This document shows positions 8,171 to 17,168 of a DNA stretch of 64,000 nucleotides, piece after piece. The position numbers and the translations under genes were made by a program. The notes beneath the pieces were generated by a model, which was given only the letters and a program-made list of their open reading frames with translations, was not told the origin of the DNA and did no database searches. Location of the stretch: contig NZ_JAPJDO010000004.1 of assembly GCF_026242045.1 (NCBI RefSeq), positions 1-64,000 of the forward strand, given 5' to 3'. The first letter of the stretch is position 1; each line of letters begins with the position of its first letter. This DNA is from Mycobacterium pinniadriaticum (lineage in GTDB: Bacteria > Actinomycetota > Actinomycetes > Mycobacteriales > Mycobacteriaceae).

Positions 8171-9409
8171 TTAGGCTGCCGTGATGGTGATCGGAAGCTG
8201 GTACACGCCACGCGAATACGCATCGCGGACATAGACGATATCGCCGGCCGGTTCGATGGTCTTGGTCCGCCGCAACAGCTCTTCGAGCAGGATCTTCATC
8301 TCGAGTGAGGCGACGTGCTTGCCGAGGCACTGGTGCGGGCCGCGGCCGAAGCTCACGTGTTGGTTCTTCTCCCGCGACAGGTCGAAGGTGTTGGGGTCGG
8401 TGAAGGCCCGCTCGTCGAAGTTGCCCGCCGCGAAGTGCATCAGTACCTTGTCGTTCTCTTTGATCTCTTTGCCGTGCAATTCGTGATCGGCGGTCGCGGT
8501 CCGGACCAGATGCGTGAACGGCGAGGCGATCCGGACGATCTCCTGGATCGCGGTGTCGGGGATGTCGTCGGCGCGATCCCGCAGCCAGGCCATCTGCTCG
8601 GGGTTTCGCATCAGCTCGTGCATGCCGTGCGACAGCGCGGTCCGGGTGCTCTCCGCGGCACCGCTGGCCAGCAGCGCCACGTTGCCCATCAGCTCGTCCT
8701 CGGAAATCACCTCGGCACCGGCCTGCACCAGCTGGGTGATCACATCGTCACCGGGCTCGCGGCGTTTGAGATCGCCGAGCTCGACCGCGTAGTTGAACAG
8801 GTTCATGATCGAGATGAACACCACCTCGAAGGACGGGGTGATCCGGGTGTCGAACGGCGCGGCGAACTTGTCGACCCACTCGAAGAATTTCGCGCGGTCA
8901 CCCGCGGGCACACCGAGCACGTCGCCGAGCGCCTCCATGGGCATGGCGTTGCCGATGTCATCGACGAAGTTGAAAGTGCCCTTCTCCAGCGCTTCGTCGA
9001 CGATGTTGACCGCGTACTGGCGGAACTTCTCCTCCAGGCCGCGGACGAATCTCGGCGTGAAGGCCTTGCTCATCACCCCGCGCTGCTCGCGATGCTTGGC
9101 GCCGTCCATCGTCAGCATGGCCGGCTTGCCGCCCGCCTCGGCGTCCAGCGGAGTCACCCGCCAGATGTTCACCCCGCCACGCGCGGTGGTGTAGAGCTCG
9201 GAGTTGCGATCGACGGCCCAGATATCGGCATTGCGGCTGACCACCCAGGCGCGGTCGATGAGCATCGGGTCGTCGAACTCCTGCAGATAGCAGGGCTCAT
9301 TGTCCCGCAGCCAGGCGAACTGATCCAGTGGCAGCCCGAAGGTGGTCGGGTCGCCGTTCGCGTAGGTCTCGGCGTCGAGTACCCGGATCTCGGGCTGTGT
9401 GACAGTCAT
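8171..9409 (-). CDS. Cytochrome P450
   Basis: A 412-residue bacterial class I P450. The heme loop FGRGPHQCLG is at residues 354-363 with Cys361 as thiolate ligand, and the K-helix EIVR is at 290-293. The I-helix stretch is LLASGAAEST (246-255), with Glu-Ser-Thr where most P450s have Asp/Glu-Thr. The start ATG 9409 has AGGAG just upstream. It is the first gene of a P450-ferredoxin-aldehyde dehydrogenase-racemase operon, a setting like that of enzymes that hydroxylate the end of a branched side chain (CYP125/CYP124-like role, inference). A perfect TGAG-N9-CTCA palindrome lies 80 bases upstream. Confidence 0.93.
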   Translation of the reverse strand: MTVTQPEIRVLDAETYANGDPTTFGLPLDQFAWLRDNEPCYLQEFDDPMLIDRAWVVSRNADIWAVDRNSELYTTARGGVNIWRVTPLDAEAGGKPAMLTMDGAKHREQRGVMSKAFTPRFVRGLEEKFRQYAVNIVDEALEKGTFNFVDDIGNAMPMEALGDVLGVPAGDRAKFFEWVDKFAAPFDTRITPSFEVVFISIMNLFNYAVELGDLKRREPGDDVITQLVQAGAEVISEDELMGNVALLASGAAESTRTALSHGMHELMRNPEQMAWLRDRADDIPDTAIQEIVRIASPFTHLVRTATADHELHGKEIKENDKVLMHFAAGNFDERAFTDPNTFDLSREKNQHVSFGRGPHQCLGKHVASLEMKILLEELLRRTKTIEPAGDIVYVRDAYSRGVYQLPITITAA

Positions 9410-9489
9410 TTCCTGCTCCTCACCAAAAGGTGGTGTTGACCTGGGTACTTTCCCGGTGCTGGGGTTGGGGATCACCGCTCAGATATATA

Positions 9490-9506
9490 TGAGCCGATCA
9501 ATCTCA
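9490..9506. promoter_or_regulatory. TGAG-N9-CTCA operator before the P450 operon
   Basis: Reads TGAGCC-GATCA-ATCTCA with AT-rich flanks. It is one of five sites in the window with both outer tetrads intact, and sits about 80 bases upstream of the P450 start. Confidence 0.65.
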
Positions 9507-9562
9507 ATTATTGAAGAATGCTCTGTTCAGTGTCAAGCATCACAGATCCGCAAGAGACGCTT

Positions 9563-10726
9563 TCATCGAGATGGGCGCAGCCCGAATGTCGAGGAGATGA
9601 TGTCGCGCTGGATCTCGTTGGTGCCGGCGTAGATGGTGGGTGCGATGCTCATGCGGAGGTGGTGTTCCATGTCGAATTCGGACGAGTACCCGTAACCGCC
9701 CATCATCTGCACCCCCTCGAGCGCGACCTTCTTGGCGGTCTCGGTCACCTTCACCTTCGACATCGAGGTCGCGCGGACCCACTCCTCGGGTGTGCCGATG
9801 GCGTTTTCGATGTGATGGACGGTGGTGTACGTCAGGGCTTTGGCGGCCTCGATCTCGATGGCGAGATCGGCGATCCGGTGCCGCAGCGCCTGAAACGACC
9901 CGATCGGAGCGCCGAACTGCTGACGCTCGGAGACATAGGCGAGCAGATCGTCGAATGCGCGCTGCGCCATGCCGAGACCCTGTGCCGCGCACACCAACCG
10001 CTCACCGTTGAGACCGGCCATGACGTGCTTCCAGCCACCGCCCTCGACCCCGACGAGCGCGGACTCGGGAACGAACACATCGGTGAAGTACAGGTCGTTC
10101 ACCTCGCTGCCGCCCATCGTAGAGATGGGGCTGATCTGCAGGCCCTCGGCGTCGGTCGGTACCTCGAGCAGGGTCAGACCGTCGTGGGGTCTGGTGCCAC
10201 GGGACGTGCGCACCACGACCACGATCGCCTTGGCGAACTGGGCGTCCGAGCACCACGTCTTCTGCCCGTTGACTCGCCAGCCGCCGTCCACTTTGTCGGC
10301 GCGGCAACTCACCGCCGCGGCGTCCGATCCGGCGCCTGGTTCGGAGATGCTGATCGAGATGACGGTGCCGGCACAGATCGACGCGAGGGCGGACTTCTTC
10401 TGCTCCTCGGCGGCAAATCGCTTGTAGATTCCGGCGACGGTGTGCGCGGGGCCGGCACCGTGCACCGGGACCAGCGCCCGCCACAATTCCTCGAACAGGA
10501 TCACCTGCTCGGTCAGGCCGCCACCGCTGCCACCGTATTCCTCGGGGATGGACACCCCGAGATAGCCCAGGTCCGCCAGTTTCTGGTAGACCCCGGCGTG
10601 ATGCTGCTCGGCACCGTGGTGGGTGAGGGCATCGCGCTGCTCCCGGGTTCCGCACTCACGGCGTCCGAATTCGCGCACCGCTGCCGCGAACTCGCGCTGC
10701 TCGTCGGTGAGGGACAACGCTTCCAC
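9563..10726 (-). CDS. Acyl-CoA dehydrogenase
   Basis: A 387-residue FAD acyl-CoA dehydrogenase. Visible motifs are ISEPGAGSD in the flavin and substrate loop, NGQKTWCSDA, and near the C-terminus YAGTNEIQRDI. The residue after the Tyr is Ala, not the MCAD-type Glu; instead Glu is present in NGERLVCA, the position of the isovaleryl/long-chain type base (Glu254 of IVD). It is a close paralogue of the enzyme at 50379. It faces the acyl-CoA dehydrogenase at 10917 across an operator-bearing gap, and so starts a separate transcript from the P450 operon. Confidence 0.92.
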   Translation of the reverse strand: MEALSLTDEQREFAAAVREFGRRECGTREQRDALTHHGAEQHHAGVYQKLADLGYLGVSIPEEYGGSGGGLTEQVILFEELWRALVPVHGAGPAHTVAGIYKRFAAEEQKKSALASICAGTVISISISEPGAGSDAAAVSCRADKVDGGWRVNGQKTWCSDAQFAKAIVVVVRTSRGTRPHDGLTLLEVPTDAEGLQISPISTMGGSEVNDLYFTDVFVPESALVGVEGGGWKHVMAGLNGERLVCAAQGLGMAQRAFDDLLAYVSERQQFGAPIGSFQALRHRIADLAIEIEAAKALTYTTVHHIENAIGTPEEWVRATSMSKVKVTETAKKVALEGVQMMGGYGYSSEFDMEHHLRMSIAPTIYAGTNEIQRDIISSTFGLRPSR

Positions 10727-10776
10727 GGGACCTCCTGAGAACGTTTACTCGCAGCCGATACTCGACCACCAATTTA

Positions 10777-10793
10777 TGAGTTAGATTGTCTCA
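10777..10793. promoter_or_regulatory. TGAG-N9-CTCA operator between divergent dehydrogenase genes
   Basis: Reads TGAGTT-AGATT-GTCTCA followed by AAATA. It lies 50 bases from the start of the leftward dehydrogenase and about 120 bases from the rightward one, so one bound regulator could control both. Confidence 0.65.
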
Positions 10794-10916
10794 AATACTA
10801 GATCCTCAGACTCGCGAAGGTCAATGGGCCGATGGCACCCCCTGAGAGGTCTGGCGATTCCATCGGAGATGAACGATCGTTATTCTACTTGGGACGCGCA
10901 GAAGGGACCGCTTGAG

Positions 10917-12065
10917 ATGACTACCGAGGCCGAGCGCCCGATATTCACTGCTGAGCAGCAGCGGTTCCGCATCGCGGTCCGCGAGTTCCTCGCCAATGAG
11001 GTGCTCCCGGACTACCCGGACTGGGTCAGCGAGGGAAAGCCGTCCCGGCGGTTCTGGCACGGCGCAGCAGCGCTGGGCATTCTCGGCATCGGGATCCCCG
11101 AGGAGTACGGCGGATTGGCCGGGTCGGACTACCGGCACAGCGCGGTCGTCACCGAGGAAATACAGGCGCTCGGGATGGCCATCGGGGGACTGCGTGTGCA
11201 GACCGATATCTGCGTGCCCTATCTGCTTCATCACGGTTCGGCCGCGCAGCAGCAGACCTGGCTGCCGATGTTGTCCGCCGGGCGTGTGGTGGTCGCGCTG
11301 GGGCTCTCCGAACCGGGAGCGGGCTCGGATCTCAAGGCCATGGCGACCCGGGCTGAGCGCAACGGGCACCACTACGTGGTCAACGGCGCCAAGACGTTCA
11401 TCTCCAACGGCGCTGCCGCTGATCTGGTCATCCTCGCGGTCAAGACCGACCCGCAAGCGGGCCGGCGAGGTATCAGCCTGCTGCTGGTCGACACCAGCAC
11501 GCCAGGCTTCGAACGCGGTCGAAAGCTCGACAAGCTCGGGCTGAGAGCGCAAGACCTGGCTGAGATGTCGTTCACCGATATGGCGGTACCCGTGGCGAAT
11601 CTGTTGGGCCGGGAGAACGAGGGCTTCGCGTACTTGACGTCGAATCTGGCCCAGGAGCGGCTGTCGATCGCGGTCAATTCACAAGCCGCGGCATCGGCCG
11701 CGGTCGGATGGACCGCTGAGATGTTGCGGGAAAGGCGATCTCGTGGCGAGCTCGGGCAGGAAGCAAAGTTCACGCTGGCGCAGAGCGCTGCGGAGGTCGC
11801 GGCCGGCCAGGCTCTCATCGATCAGTCGTTGGGCGCGCACGTCGCCGACCGACTGACCAGTCGCGACGCAGCGGTGGCCAAGCTGTACTGCACCGAGATG
11901 CAAGGCCGCGTTGTCGATCGTTGTCTGGGGCTGTGGGATCCGGGCAGCGTGTGGGATTCCGATTCCCCGATGGGCAATGCCTTTCTCGACGGCCGGGTCA
12001 GCCGGATCTACGGTGGTTCCAGCGAGATCATGAAGGTCATCATCGGCCAGGACCTGGGCCTGTGA
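10917..12065 (+). CDS. Acyl-CoA dehydrogenase
   Basis: A 382-residue enzyme from ATG 10917, where the family match begins (MTTEAERPIFTAEQQRF). Visible motifs are LSEPGAGSD, NGAKTFISNG, and at the end RIYGGSSEIMKVIIGQDLGL. The base is probably the Glu in AQERLSIAV, the isovaleryl-type position. It oxidises an acyl-CoA to the 2,3-enoyl-CoA and passes electrons to ETF. The TetR gene at 12069 follows after 3 bases, so the two are probably cotranscribed. Confidence 0.92.
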   Translation: MTTEAERPIFTAEQQRFRIAVREFLANEVLPDYPDWVSEGKPSRRFWHGAAALGILGIGIPEEYGGLAGSDYRHSAVVTEEIQALGMAIGGLRVQTDICVPYLLHHGSAAQQQTWLPMLSAGRVVVALGLSEPGAGSDLKAMATRAERNGHHYVVNGAKTFISNGAAADLVILAVKTDPQAGRRGISLLLVDTSTPGFERGRKLDKLGLRAQDLAEMSFTDMAVPVANLLGRENEGFAYLTSNLAQERLSIAVNSQAAASAAVGWTAEMLRERRSRGELGQEAKFTLAQSAAEVAAGQALIDQSLGAHVADRLTSRDAAVAKLYCTEMQGRVVDRCLGLWDPGSVWDSDSPMGNAFLDGRVSRIYGGSSEIMKVIIGQDLGL

Positions 12066-12068
12066 GCC

Positions 12069-12653
12069 ATGACCCCCGTGCGATCGGCTCCTAAAGCCCC
12101 TGCCCTCACCCGCGAAGATCAGATCCTCGCTGCCGCAGAGCGACTGTTCTTCGAACGCAGCTTTGACGGTGTCGGCGTCGATGAGATCGGCAGGGCGGCC
12201 GGCACCAGCGGGTCGGCGATCTACCGGCATTTCCCCAACAAGGACGCAATCCTGGCCGCATTGTTCGACAAGATTCTCGACACGCTGCTGATCCGCATCG
12301 GCGAGCCGGCGGACGACCCGCACGTCGATCTCGATCAATTGCTACGCGGTTTCGCCGGTCTGGTCGCCAGCCATGAGCGCCTGGTCGCGATCTGGATGCG
12401 CGAACAGCGATCGCTGGCGCAGCGATACCGCGACCAGCACGACCGTAGACACAAACGGGTGGCCGAACGATGGGTGGACTGCTTGCAGCGCTGCTATCCC
12501 CGCGCATCGACCGATGAGCTCGTCACCGCGACCAGGGGCGTCCAGTTGCTGTTGCTGTCCGAGGCGTTTCGGCCGCCGGGCGGCCGCGCGGCCCCCCGTG
12601 CGCAGGAACTGCTCGTGAAGCTCGGCCTGGGTGCCCTGCGGGAGCTGAACTAG
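12069..12653 (+). CDS. TetR-family regulator
   Basis: A 194-residue regulator with helix-turn-helix at about residues 18-60 (DQILAAAERLFFERSF, then TSGSAIYRHFPNKDAI). The ligand domain has IWMREQRSLAQRYRDQ and WVDCLQRCYP, and the regulator at 45600 carries the same landmarks (VWTRERNSIPKPYRSR, WVDCLDACYP). They are paralogues and may sense related acyl-CoA or lipid ligands (inference). The gene starts 3 bases after the acyl-CoA dehydrogenase stop. Confidence 0.88.
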   Translation: MTPVRSAPKAPALTREDQILAAAERLFFERSFDGVGVDEIGRAAGTSGSAIYRHFPNKDAILAALFDKILDTLLIRIGEPADDPHVDLDQLLRGFAGLVASHERLVAIWMREQRSLAQRYRDQHDRRHKRVAERWVDCLQRCYPRASTDELVTATRGVQLLLLSEAFRPPGGRAAPRAQELLVKLGLGALRELN

Positions 12654-12765
12654 CCGGATCGATACTGCGCTCAGCGTGCGATCTGGACCGCCCAGTGCGT
12701 TCTCACCGCAGAATGGATGCGGTCACCGCAGAGTCGAGGTCGGTAGGCGGCATCGTCGACTCGCC

Positions 12766-13566
12766 CTAGTCGGCGAGGAAGCTCGCGAGTACCTCGTCGA
12801 ACTCGTTGGGGGCCTCCAACATCGGGAAGTGCCCGCAGTCGAGTTCGACCATCCTGGAGTCGGCCAACCGTGCTGCCAGCCAGTGTGACCCCTTCGCCGA
12901 GTGCACCCGGTCGGCAGTGCCGTTGATCTGCAACACCGGCTGGCGGACGGCCGGTATCTCGGCGATGAGGTCGGTCCGTAGCAGGGTGCTATAGCAAGCG
13001 ATCGCCGACCACGACGGCATGCGCATCCAGGTCCCCATCAACCACGCGACCACCCGAGGATCCGGTTCGACGGCGAAGTTCGTCTGGATCAGCCGGTATC
13101 TGGCGGCCACCCGGTCGGTCTCTTCGGCCTCGACCATCTGTGCGATCACGTCGTCGGGCGGGGCACCGAACGGGAAATCTTCACTTCGACTGGCTCGCAC
13201 GGCATTTGAACCGACCAGCACCAACCGCGAAACCAGGTGTGGTGCCGTCGCGGTGGTGTGGAAGGCCACCTGCCCGCCGAACGAATGGCCGACGATCACC
13301 GTGGAGGCGACGCCGAGAGTCTCAAGGACATGCCGGACATCCGCGCTGAGCCGGTCGATATCGTAGCCGTGCAACGGGTGGTCGGACTGCCCGTGGCCAC
13401 GCTGCGTGATGCAGATGGTGCGGTATCCGGCTTCGGTGAACACCCGCACCTGCCGGTCCCAGAGTTCGTGATCGAGCCCGAAACCGGAGATGAAGACTAC
13501 GGCAGGACCTGTGCCGAGATCCTGAACGTGTACGCGTACTTGGTCTTCCACGTCAATCATGGGCAT
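12766..13566 (-). CDS. Alpha/beta-hydrolase
   Basis: A 266-residue single-domain hydrolase. The nucleophile elbow is GHSFGG with Ser95. Asp219 (NGTADRV) and His246 (CGHFPM) complete a plausible triad, and the oxyanion region is SGFGLDHELW. The family includes esterases, lactonases and C-C hydrolases. With a Baeyer-Villiger monooxygenase in the same region, hydrolysis of the ester or lactone product is a reasonable guess. It is divergent from the crotonase at 13633, with an operator-like site between. Confidence 0.85.
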   Translation of the reverse strand: MPMIDVEDQVRVHVQDLGTGPAVVFISGFGLDHELWDRQVRVFTEAGYRTICITQRGHGQSDHPLHGYDIDRLSADVRHVLETLGVASTVIVGHSFGGQVAFHTTATAPHLVSRLVLVGSNAVRASRSEDFPFGAPPDDVIAQMVEAEETDRVAARYRLIQTNFAVEPDPRVVAWLMGTWMRMPSWSAIACYSTLLRTDLIAEIPAVRQPVLQINGTADRVHSAKGSHWLAARLADSRMVELDCGHFPMLEAPNEFDEVLASFLAD

Positions 13567-13595
13567 ATTTGGGCGACTCCTCTATCCATCAATAA

Positions 13596-13612
13596 TGATA
13601 CTATTCGTCTTA
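13596..13612. promoter_or_regulatory. Degenerate TGAGAC-N5-GTCTCA operator
   Basis: Reads TGATAC-TATTC-GTCTTA, one mismatch in each outer tetrad. It is close to the reverse complement of the 1686-1702 site and lies between the divergent hydrolase and crotonase genes. Confidence 0.5.
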
Positions 13613-13632
13613 ATAATGCGGAAGGGGCGTGG

Positions 13633-14430
13633 GTGGGTACCGAATTTCAGGGGTTGACGCTGACGGATCGCGGTAGCGGGGTGTGGGAGATCGCCCTGAC
13701 CCGTCCCGAGTTGCGAAACCGCTTCGACAATCTGCTCCAGGTGGAGCTCGCCACCGCTCTTCGCCGGCTGGGCGACGACGACGCCGTACGCGCGATCGTG
13801 TTGGGCTCCACGGGATCGGCGTTCTCCGCGGGCGGTGACTTCGCCCTGATGCGGGCCGCCCACGACGACGACGAGGTGCGCAGCGAGACGGTGGCCGCGG
13901 GCCGGGATCTGCTGCACGCCTTCCTCGATGTGCGCCAGCCGGTTGTGGTCGCGGTTCAGGGGGCGGCGATCGGACTGGGCGCCACCGTGGCATTGATGTG
14001 CGATGTCGTCGTCGCCGCCAGGCGGGTGAAGCTCGCCGACACGCATGTGCAGATCGGTTTGGTGGCCGGTGACGGGGGCTGTCTGGTATGGCCCAACGCC
14101 GCCGGAATGCTGCGCGCCAAAAGACATCTGCTCACCGGTGACGCGCTCGATGCCGAAACCGCCTATCAGATCGGCATCGTCACGGACCTGGTCGATGATC
14201 CTGATCAGGCACTGCCCTGCGCGCGGATGATCGCGGAACGCATCGCCGCACTGCCGCCGATGGCGGTTCAGGGCACCAAGAAGGCGCTCAATCATGTGGT
14301 CAAACTGCGTGCCGCTGAGGTGGTGGACCTGGCGTTCGGCCTGGAGGATCAGACGCTGGCCAGCAGCGATCTGCTGGAGGGCATCGCCGCGTTCCAAGAG
14401 CGCAGAGCGCCCTCGTTCACCGGGCGCTGA
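13633..14430 (+). CDS. Enoyl-CoA hydratase/isomerase-family protein, atypical active site
   Basis: GTG 13633 has AAGGGG a few bases upstream and gives 265 residues, the family length. The oxyanion hole is formed by SAFSAGGDF and QGAAIGLGAT. The two catalytic glutamates of crotonase are not in place: the first aligns with THVQIGL and the second with AKRHLLTG. An Asp is present in VAGDGG. Simple hydration is therefore doubtful, and isomerisation or another crotonase-fold reaction is more likely. It converges on the acyl-CoA dehydrogenase at 14417 with a 14-base overlap. Confidence 0.85.
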   Translation: MGTEFQGLTLTDRGSGVWEIALTRPELRNRFDNLLQVELATALRRLGDDDAVRAIVLGSTGSAFSAGGDFALMRAAHDDDEVRSETVAAGRDLLHAFLDVRQPVVVAVQGAAIGLGATVALMCDVVVAARRVKLADTHVQIGLVAGDGGCLVWPNAAGMLRAKRHLLTGDALDAETAYQIGIVTDLVDDPDQALPCARMIAERIAALPPMAVQGTKKALNHVVKLRAAEVVDLAFGLEDQTLASSDLLEGIAAFQERRAPSFTGR

Positions 14431-15457
14431 ACAATTCTGCCGCCATCACCCGACGGGCGTCGGAGAACTGCTGTGCTGCGGTGGCCAGGTACCGGGTGTC
14501 GGCGAAGGTCTGCGCTATCGGGTACTCGCGCATGTATCCGTAGCCACCGTGCAGTTGCAGGCTCTGATCGGCGGCCCGACCTGCCAGCCGGACGGCCACC
14601 TCGCGCGCCGCGGCTGCATCGGTGGTGTCCAAGACCGAACTTGATCGTGCCGCGATGCAGTGGTCGACATACGTTGTGACCATACGAATGTCGGCTGCGA
14701 TCTCGCCCAGTCGCATCTGGGTGTTCTCGAATTCGGCGAGCGGCTTGCCGAAAACGCGACGGCTCTCTGCGTAGTGAACGGCCAAGTTCATCGATTGCCG
14801 GGCGGCGGCCACCGCGACCACCGCGATCCACAGATCGACGTCGCGTCCGAAGGACTCGCCGGCCCCGGACAGGGGTGTCGGTGTGCCCGCATCGGAGATC
14901 TCCAGATCCGCCGACCCCGCTTCGGCCGCGGCCAGGCTGGCGGGAAGCGGGACCGCGCCGGCTCCCGCCGCGCCGACGGGCAATAGGGTCACCTCGTCGT
15001 CAGCGGCCATGAGGACGATATCGGCCAACTTGGCGCCCAGCACCGCATGACCGTCCATCCCGCCTGCCACCGCGGCGATGATGTCCCCGGCCACCAGGCC
15101 AGGAGCCAATTCCTGGCGGATTTCCGGCGTTCCGTGATCGAGCAGTTGGGGCAGGGCCACACCCGCATGCAATGCCCACAACAGGGCCAAACCGATCGAC
15201 CCCGCGTCCACAGTCTCCTCGATCAGGATTGCGAGGAAGCCGTAATCGCCGACGTCCCCGCCCCCGAACTCGTCGGGCGCACACGTGCCGAGGAAACCGT
15301 GCGAGCCTGCGGCGGTGAACACCGCTCGTGCGACGGCGCCGTCGCGGCGCCAGTCGTCCAGGTGCGGTACGACATCATTGGCCACGAATCGGCGCGCGCT
15401 CTCGCGGAAGGCGACATGGTCGGCGCTGTGGTCCGACCGCCGTGCCAGTGTGGTCAC
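14417..15457 (-). CDS. Acyl-CoA dehydrogenase-like protein lacking the catalytic base
   Basis: From GTG 15457 (GTGA overlap with the thiolase stop) the protein has 346 residues, shorter than the usual 380. It keeps the C-terminal signature (SRRVFGKPLAEFENTQ, LQLHGGYGYMREYP). The flavin loop is degenerate (VAGGMDGHAVL instead of SEPxAGSD). Neither usual position for the base has Glu: the C-terminal site reads YLATAAQQF and the isovaleryl-type site reads DLWIAVVA. In steroid catabolism, acyl-CoA dehydrogenases form heteromers in which one subunit lacks the base, so this may be the silent partner of another dehydrogenase here (inference). Confidence 0.8.
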   Translation of the reverse strand: MTTLARRSDHSADHVAFRESARRFVANDVVPHLDDWRRDGAVARAVFTAAGSHGFLGTCAPDEFGGGDVGDYGFLAILIEETVDAGSIGLALLWALHAGVALPQLLDHGTPEIRQELAPGLVAGDIIAAVAGGMDGHAVLGAKLADIVLMAADDEVTLLPVGAAGAGAVPLPASLAAAEAGSADLEISDAGTPTPLSGAGESFGRDVDLWIAVVAVAAARQSMNLAVHYAESRRVFGKPLAEFENTQMRLGEIAADIRMVTTYVDHCIAARSSSVLDTTDAAAAREVAVRLAGRAADQSLQLHGGYGYMREYPIAQTFADTRYLATAAQQFSDARRVMAAELFSAR

Positions 15458-16644
15458 AGTCGTTCGATCACCGTCGCGTTCGCCATCCCACCGGCTTCGC
15501 ACATCGACTGCAGTCCGTAGCGCCCGCCGGTGCTTTCCAGCGCGTAGAGCATCGTCGTGAGCAGTCGCGCGCCGGACGCGCCGAGTGGGTGGCCGAGGGC
15601 GATCGCGCCGCCGCGGGGGTTGAGTTTGTCCGGATCGGCGCCGAAGTGCTGTGCCCAGGCCATCGGCACTGGGGCAAATGCCTCGTTGATCTCGTAGTGG
15701 TCGATCTCGTCGATCGCCAAACCGGTTCGGCGGAGGACCTTCTCGGTTGCCGGCAGCGGACCGGTCAGCATCGTCAACGGGTCATCTCCGGCCAGTCCGA
15801 ACCCGTGGAAACGAGCCCGCGGAACCAGGCCGAGGCGTTCGGCGGTGTCGTCGGACATGATCAGTACCGCGGCGGCGCCGTCGGCGAGCTGGGACGAGTT
15901 ACCGGCCGTGATCGACCATTCGGTGATCTCGGGGAAGCGTGTCGCCATCTCGTCGGAGTAGAACGACGACTTCAGGGCCGCCAGACCGTCGACGGTGGTG
16001 GCGGGCCGGATGGTCTCGTCGACTTCGACCACGCCGTCGGGGGTGGTGATACCGACGATTTCGGCGCTGAAATCGGCCGCTGCGGCGTTGCGGTGCGATC
16101 GGGCCGAGAATTCGTCGAGCGCATCGCGATCAAGTTTCCATCTCGCGGCGATCAGTTCGGCCGACACACCCTGGGGGATGAGGCCGGGAGCGTATCGCTC
16201 GGCGACCGAGGGGCCGTAGGGATCCATGCCGATTCGTGCCGTGAACATCGGGATCCGGCTCATCGATTCCACTCCGGCCGCGACGACGATGTCGCACGCG
16301 CCCGCTATCACCGACTGGGCGGCGAAATCGGCGGCCTGCTGGCTCGAACCGCACGCCCGGTGCACGGCCACCGACGGCACCGTCTCGGGTAGCCCGGCGG
16401 CCAACCACGCCCATCGGCCGACCGGACCGGATTGTTCGCCGACCTGACTGACACACCCGGCGATCACATCGTCGACCGATGCCGGATCGATCCCGGTGCG
16501 ATCGATCAGCGCTTTGATGACCTGGCCCAGCAACTCGACGGGGTGAACGCCGGACAGCGAGCCACCGGGTTTACCGTCCTTGGGTGCCTTGCCTTTTCCC
16601 ATCGGGGAGCGGACGGCGTCGATGATGACGGCTTGTCGTGTCAT
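15454..16644 (-). CDS. Acetyl-CoA C-acyltransferase (thiolase)
   Basis: A 396-residue thiolase from ATG 16644. The nucleophile is Cys98 in HRACGSSQQ, NEAFAP is present, His352 lies in GHPLGASG, and the second catalytic Cys382 is in CEAGGMANA. It cleaves a 3-ketoacyl-CoA to acetyl- or propionyl-CoA plus a shortened acyl-CoA. It lies between an NTF2-like gene (26 bases upstream) and the degenerate dehydrogenase (overlapping), in an order that suits one transcript. A frame extending further upstream overlaps the NTF2 gene and is not used. Confidence 0.93.
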   Translation of the reverse strand: MTRQAVIIDAVRSPMGKGKAPKDGKPGGSLSGVHPVELLGQVIKALIDRTGIDPASVDDVIAGCVSQVGEQSGPVGRWAWLAAGLPETVPSVAVHRACGSSQQAADFAAQSVIAGACDIVVAAGVESMSRIPMFTARIGMDPYGPSVAERYAPGLIPQGVSAELIAARWKLDRDALDEFSARSHRNAAAADFSAEIVGITTPDGVVEVDETIRPATTVDGLAALKSSFYSDEMATRFPEITEWSITAGNSSQLADGAAAVLIMSDDTAERLGLVPRARFHGFGLAGDDPLTMLTGPLPATEKVLRRTGLAIDEIDHYEINEAFAPVPMAWAQHFGADPDKLNPRGGAIALGHPLGASGARLLTTMLYALESTGGRYGLQSMCEAGGMANATVIERL

Positions 16645-16670
16645 GGTTCTCCTCTGGTTCGTGCGGCAGG

Positions 16671-17096
16671 TCAGGCGGGTTGGGGTGTCGAGATCGCGTC
16701 GGTATCCCAATAGAACGCACGGATCTCCTGGACCAACCCGTCGGAGAATCGCCACAGTTCCAAGGCCTGATTGGGCACCGGGGCAGAGCTTCCTGGCTGC
16801 AGCCAGTCGAAGGTGATCCAGGCGACCACCTCGTCGCCGTCCCCGATCGCGCTGACCAGCTTCAGGTTCTTCGCACCGGCCGGAGCGTCGGGATTCGCCG
16901 ATGCGGTGAACACCGCGCGTAGCTTGCGGGTGCCCTCGAGCCGGCCGCCGTGTGGCAGTGACGGCGGCCATTCGATGGCCGCGTTCTCGGCGAATCGGTT
17001 CTCGATGGTGTTCACGATCGTTTCGGTGTCGGCAGCCGATAGCGCGTTGTAGAAATCGGCGACGAGTCGGCGCGGGCTGATGGCTGGTTCAGGCAT
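16671..17096 (-). CDS. SnoaL/NTF2-like cone-fold protein
   Basis: A small protein of 141 residues from ATG 17096 (GAGG 7 bases upstream; GTG 17105 is the alternative). It has the NTF2-like pattern: an N-terminal helix with VADFYNALSAADTETIV, a central strand with AAIEWPPSL, then LEGTRKLRAVF and a final strand VQEIRAFYWDT. Such folds serve as isomerases, hydratases or cyclases on hydrophobic ring compounds, or only bind ligands. A half operator is in the gap just upstream. Catalytic residues cannot be assigned. Confidence 0.75.
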   Translation of the reverse strand: MPEPAISPRRLVADFYNALSAADTETIVNTIENRFAENAAIEWPPSLPHGGRLEGTRKLRAVFTASANPDAPAGAKNLKLVSAIGDGDEVVAWITFDWLQPGSSAPVPNQALELWRFSDGLVQEIRAFYWDTDAISTPQPA

Positions 17097-17130
17097 GGGA
17101 GACACCTCGGGGTCTGAGCGATTCGATTTT

Positions 17131-17147
17131 AGAACATTAGCGTCTCA
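17131..17147. promoter_or_regulatory. Half-conserved GTCTCA operator
   Basis: Reads AGAACA-TTAGC-GTCTCA. Only the right half matches the window-wide palindrome. It lies 35 bases upstream of the NTF2-like gene. Confidence 0.35.
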
Positions 17148-17168
17148 GTAATCGAAGGGCAATCAGGC

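Noticed and set aside
6868..9439. Long plus-strand frames opposite the aldehyde dehydrogenase, ferredoxin and P450 genes
   Set aside because: The minus-strand genes carry all catalytic motifs, and the antisense translations lack any.
9518..10738. 406-codon plus-strand frame opposite the acyl-CoA dehydrogenase at 9563
   Set aside because: Antisense of a well-conserved dehydrogenase, with His/Arg/Asp-rich composition typical of such shadows.
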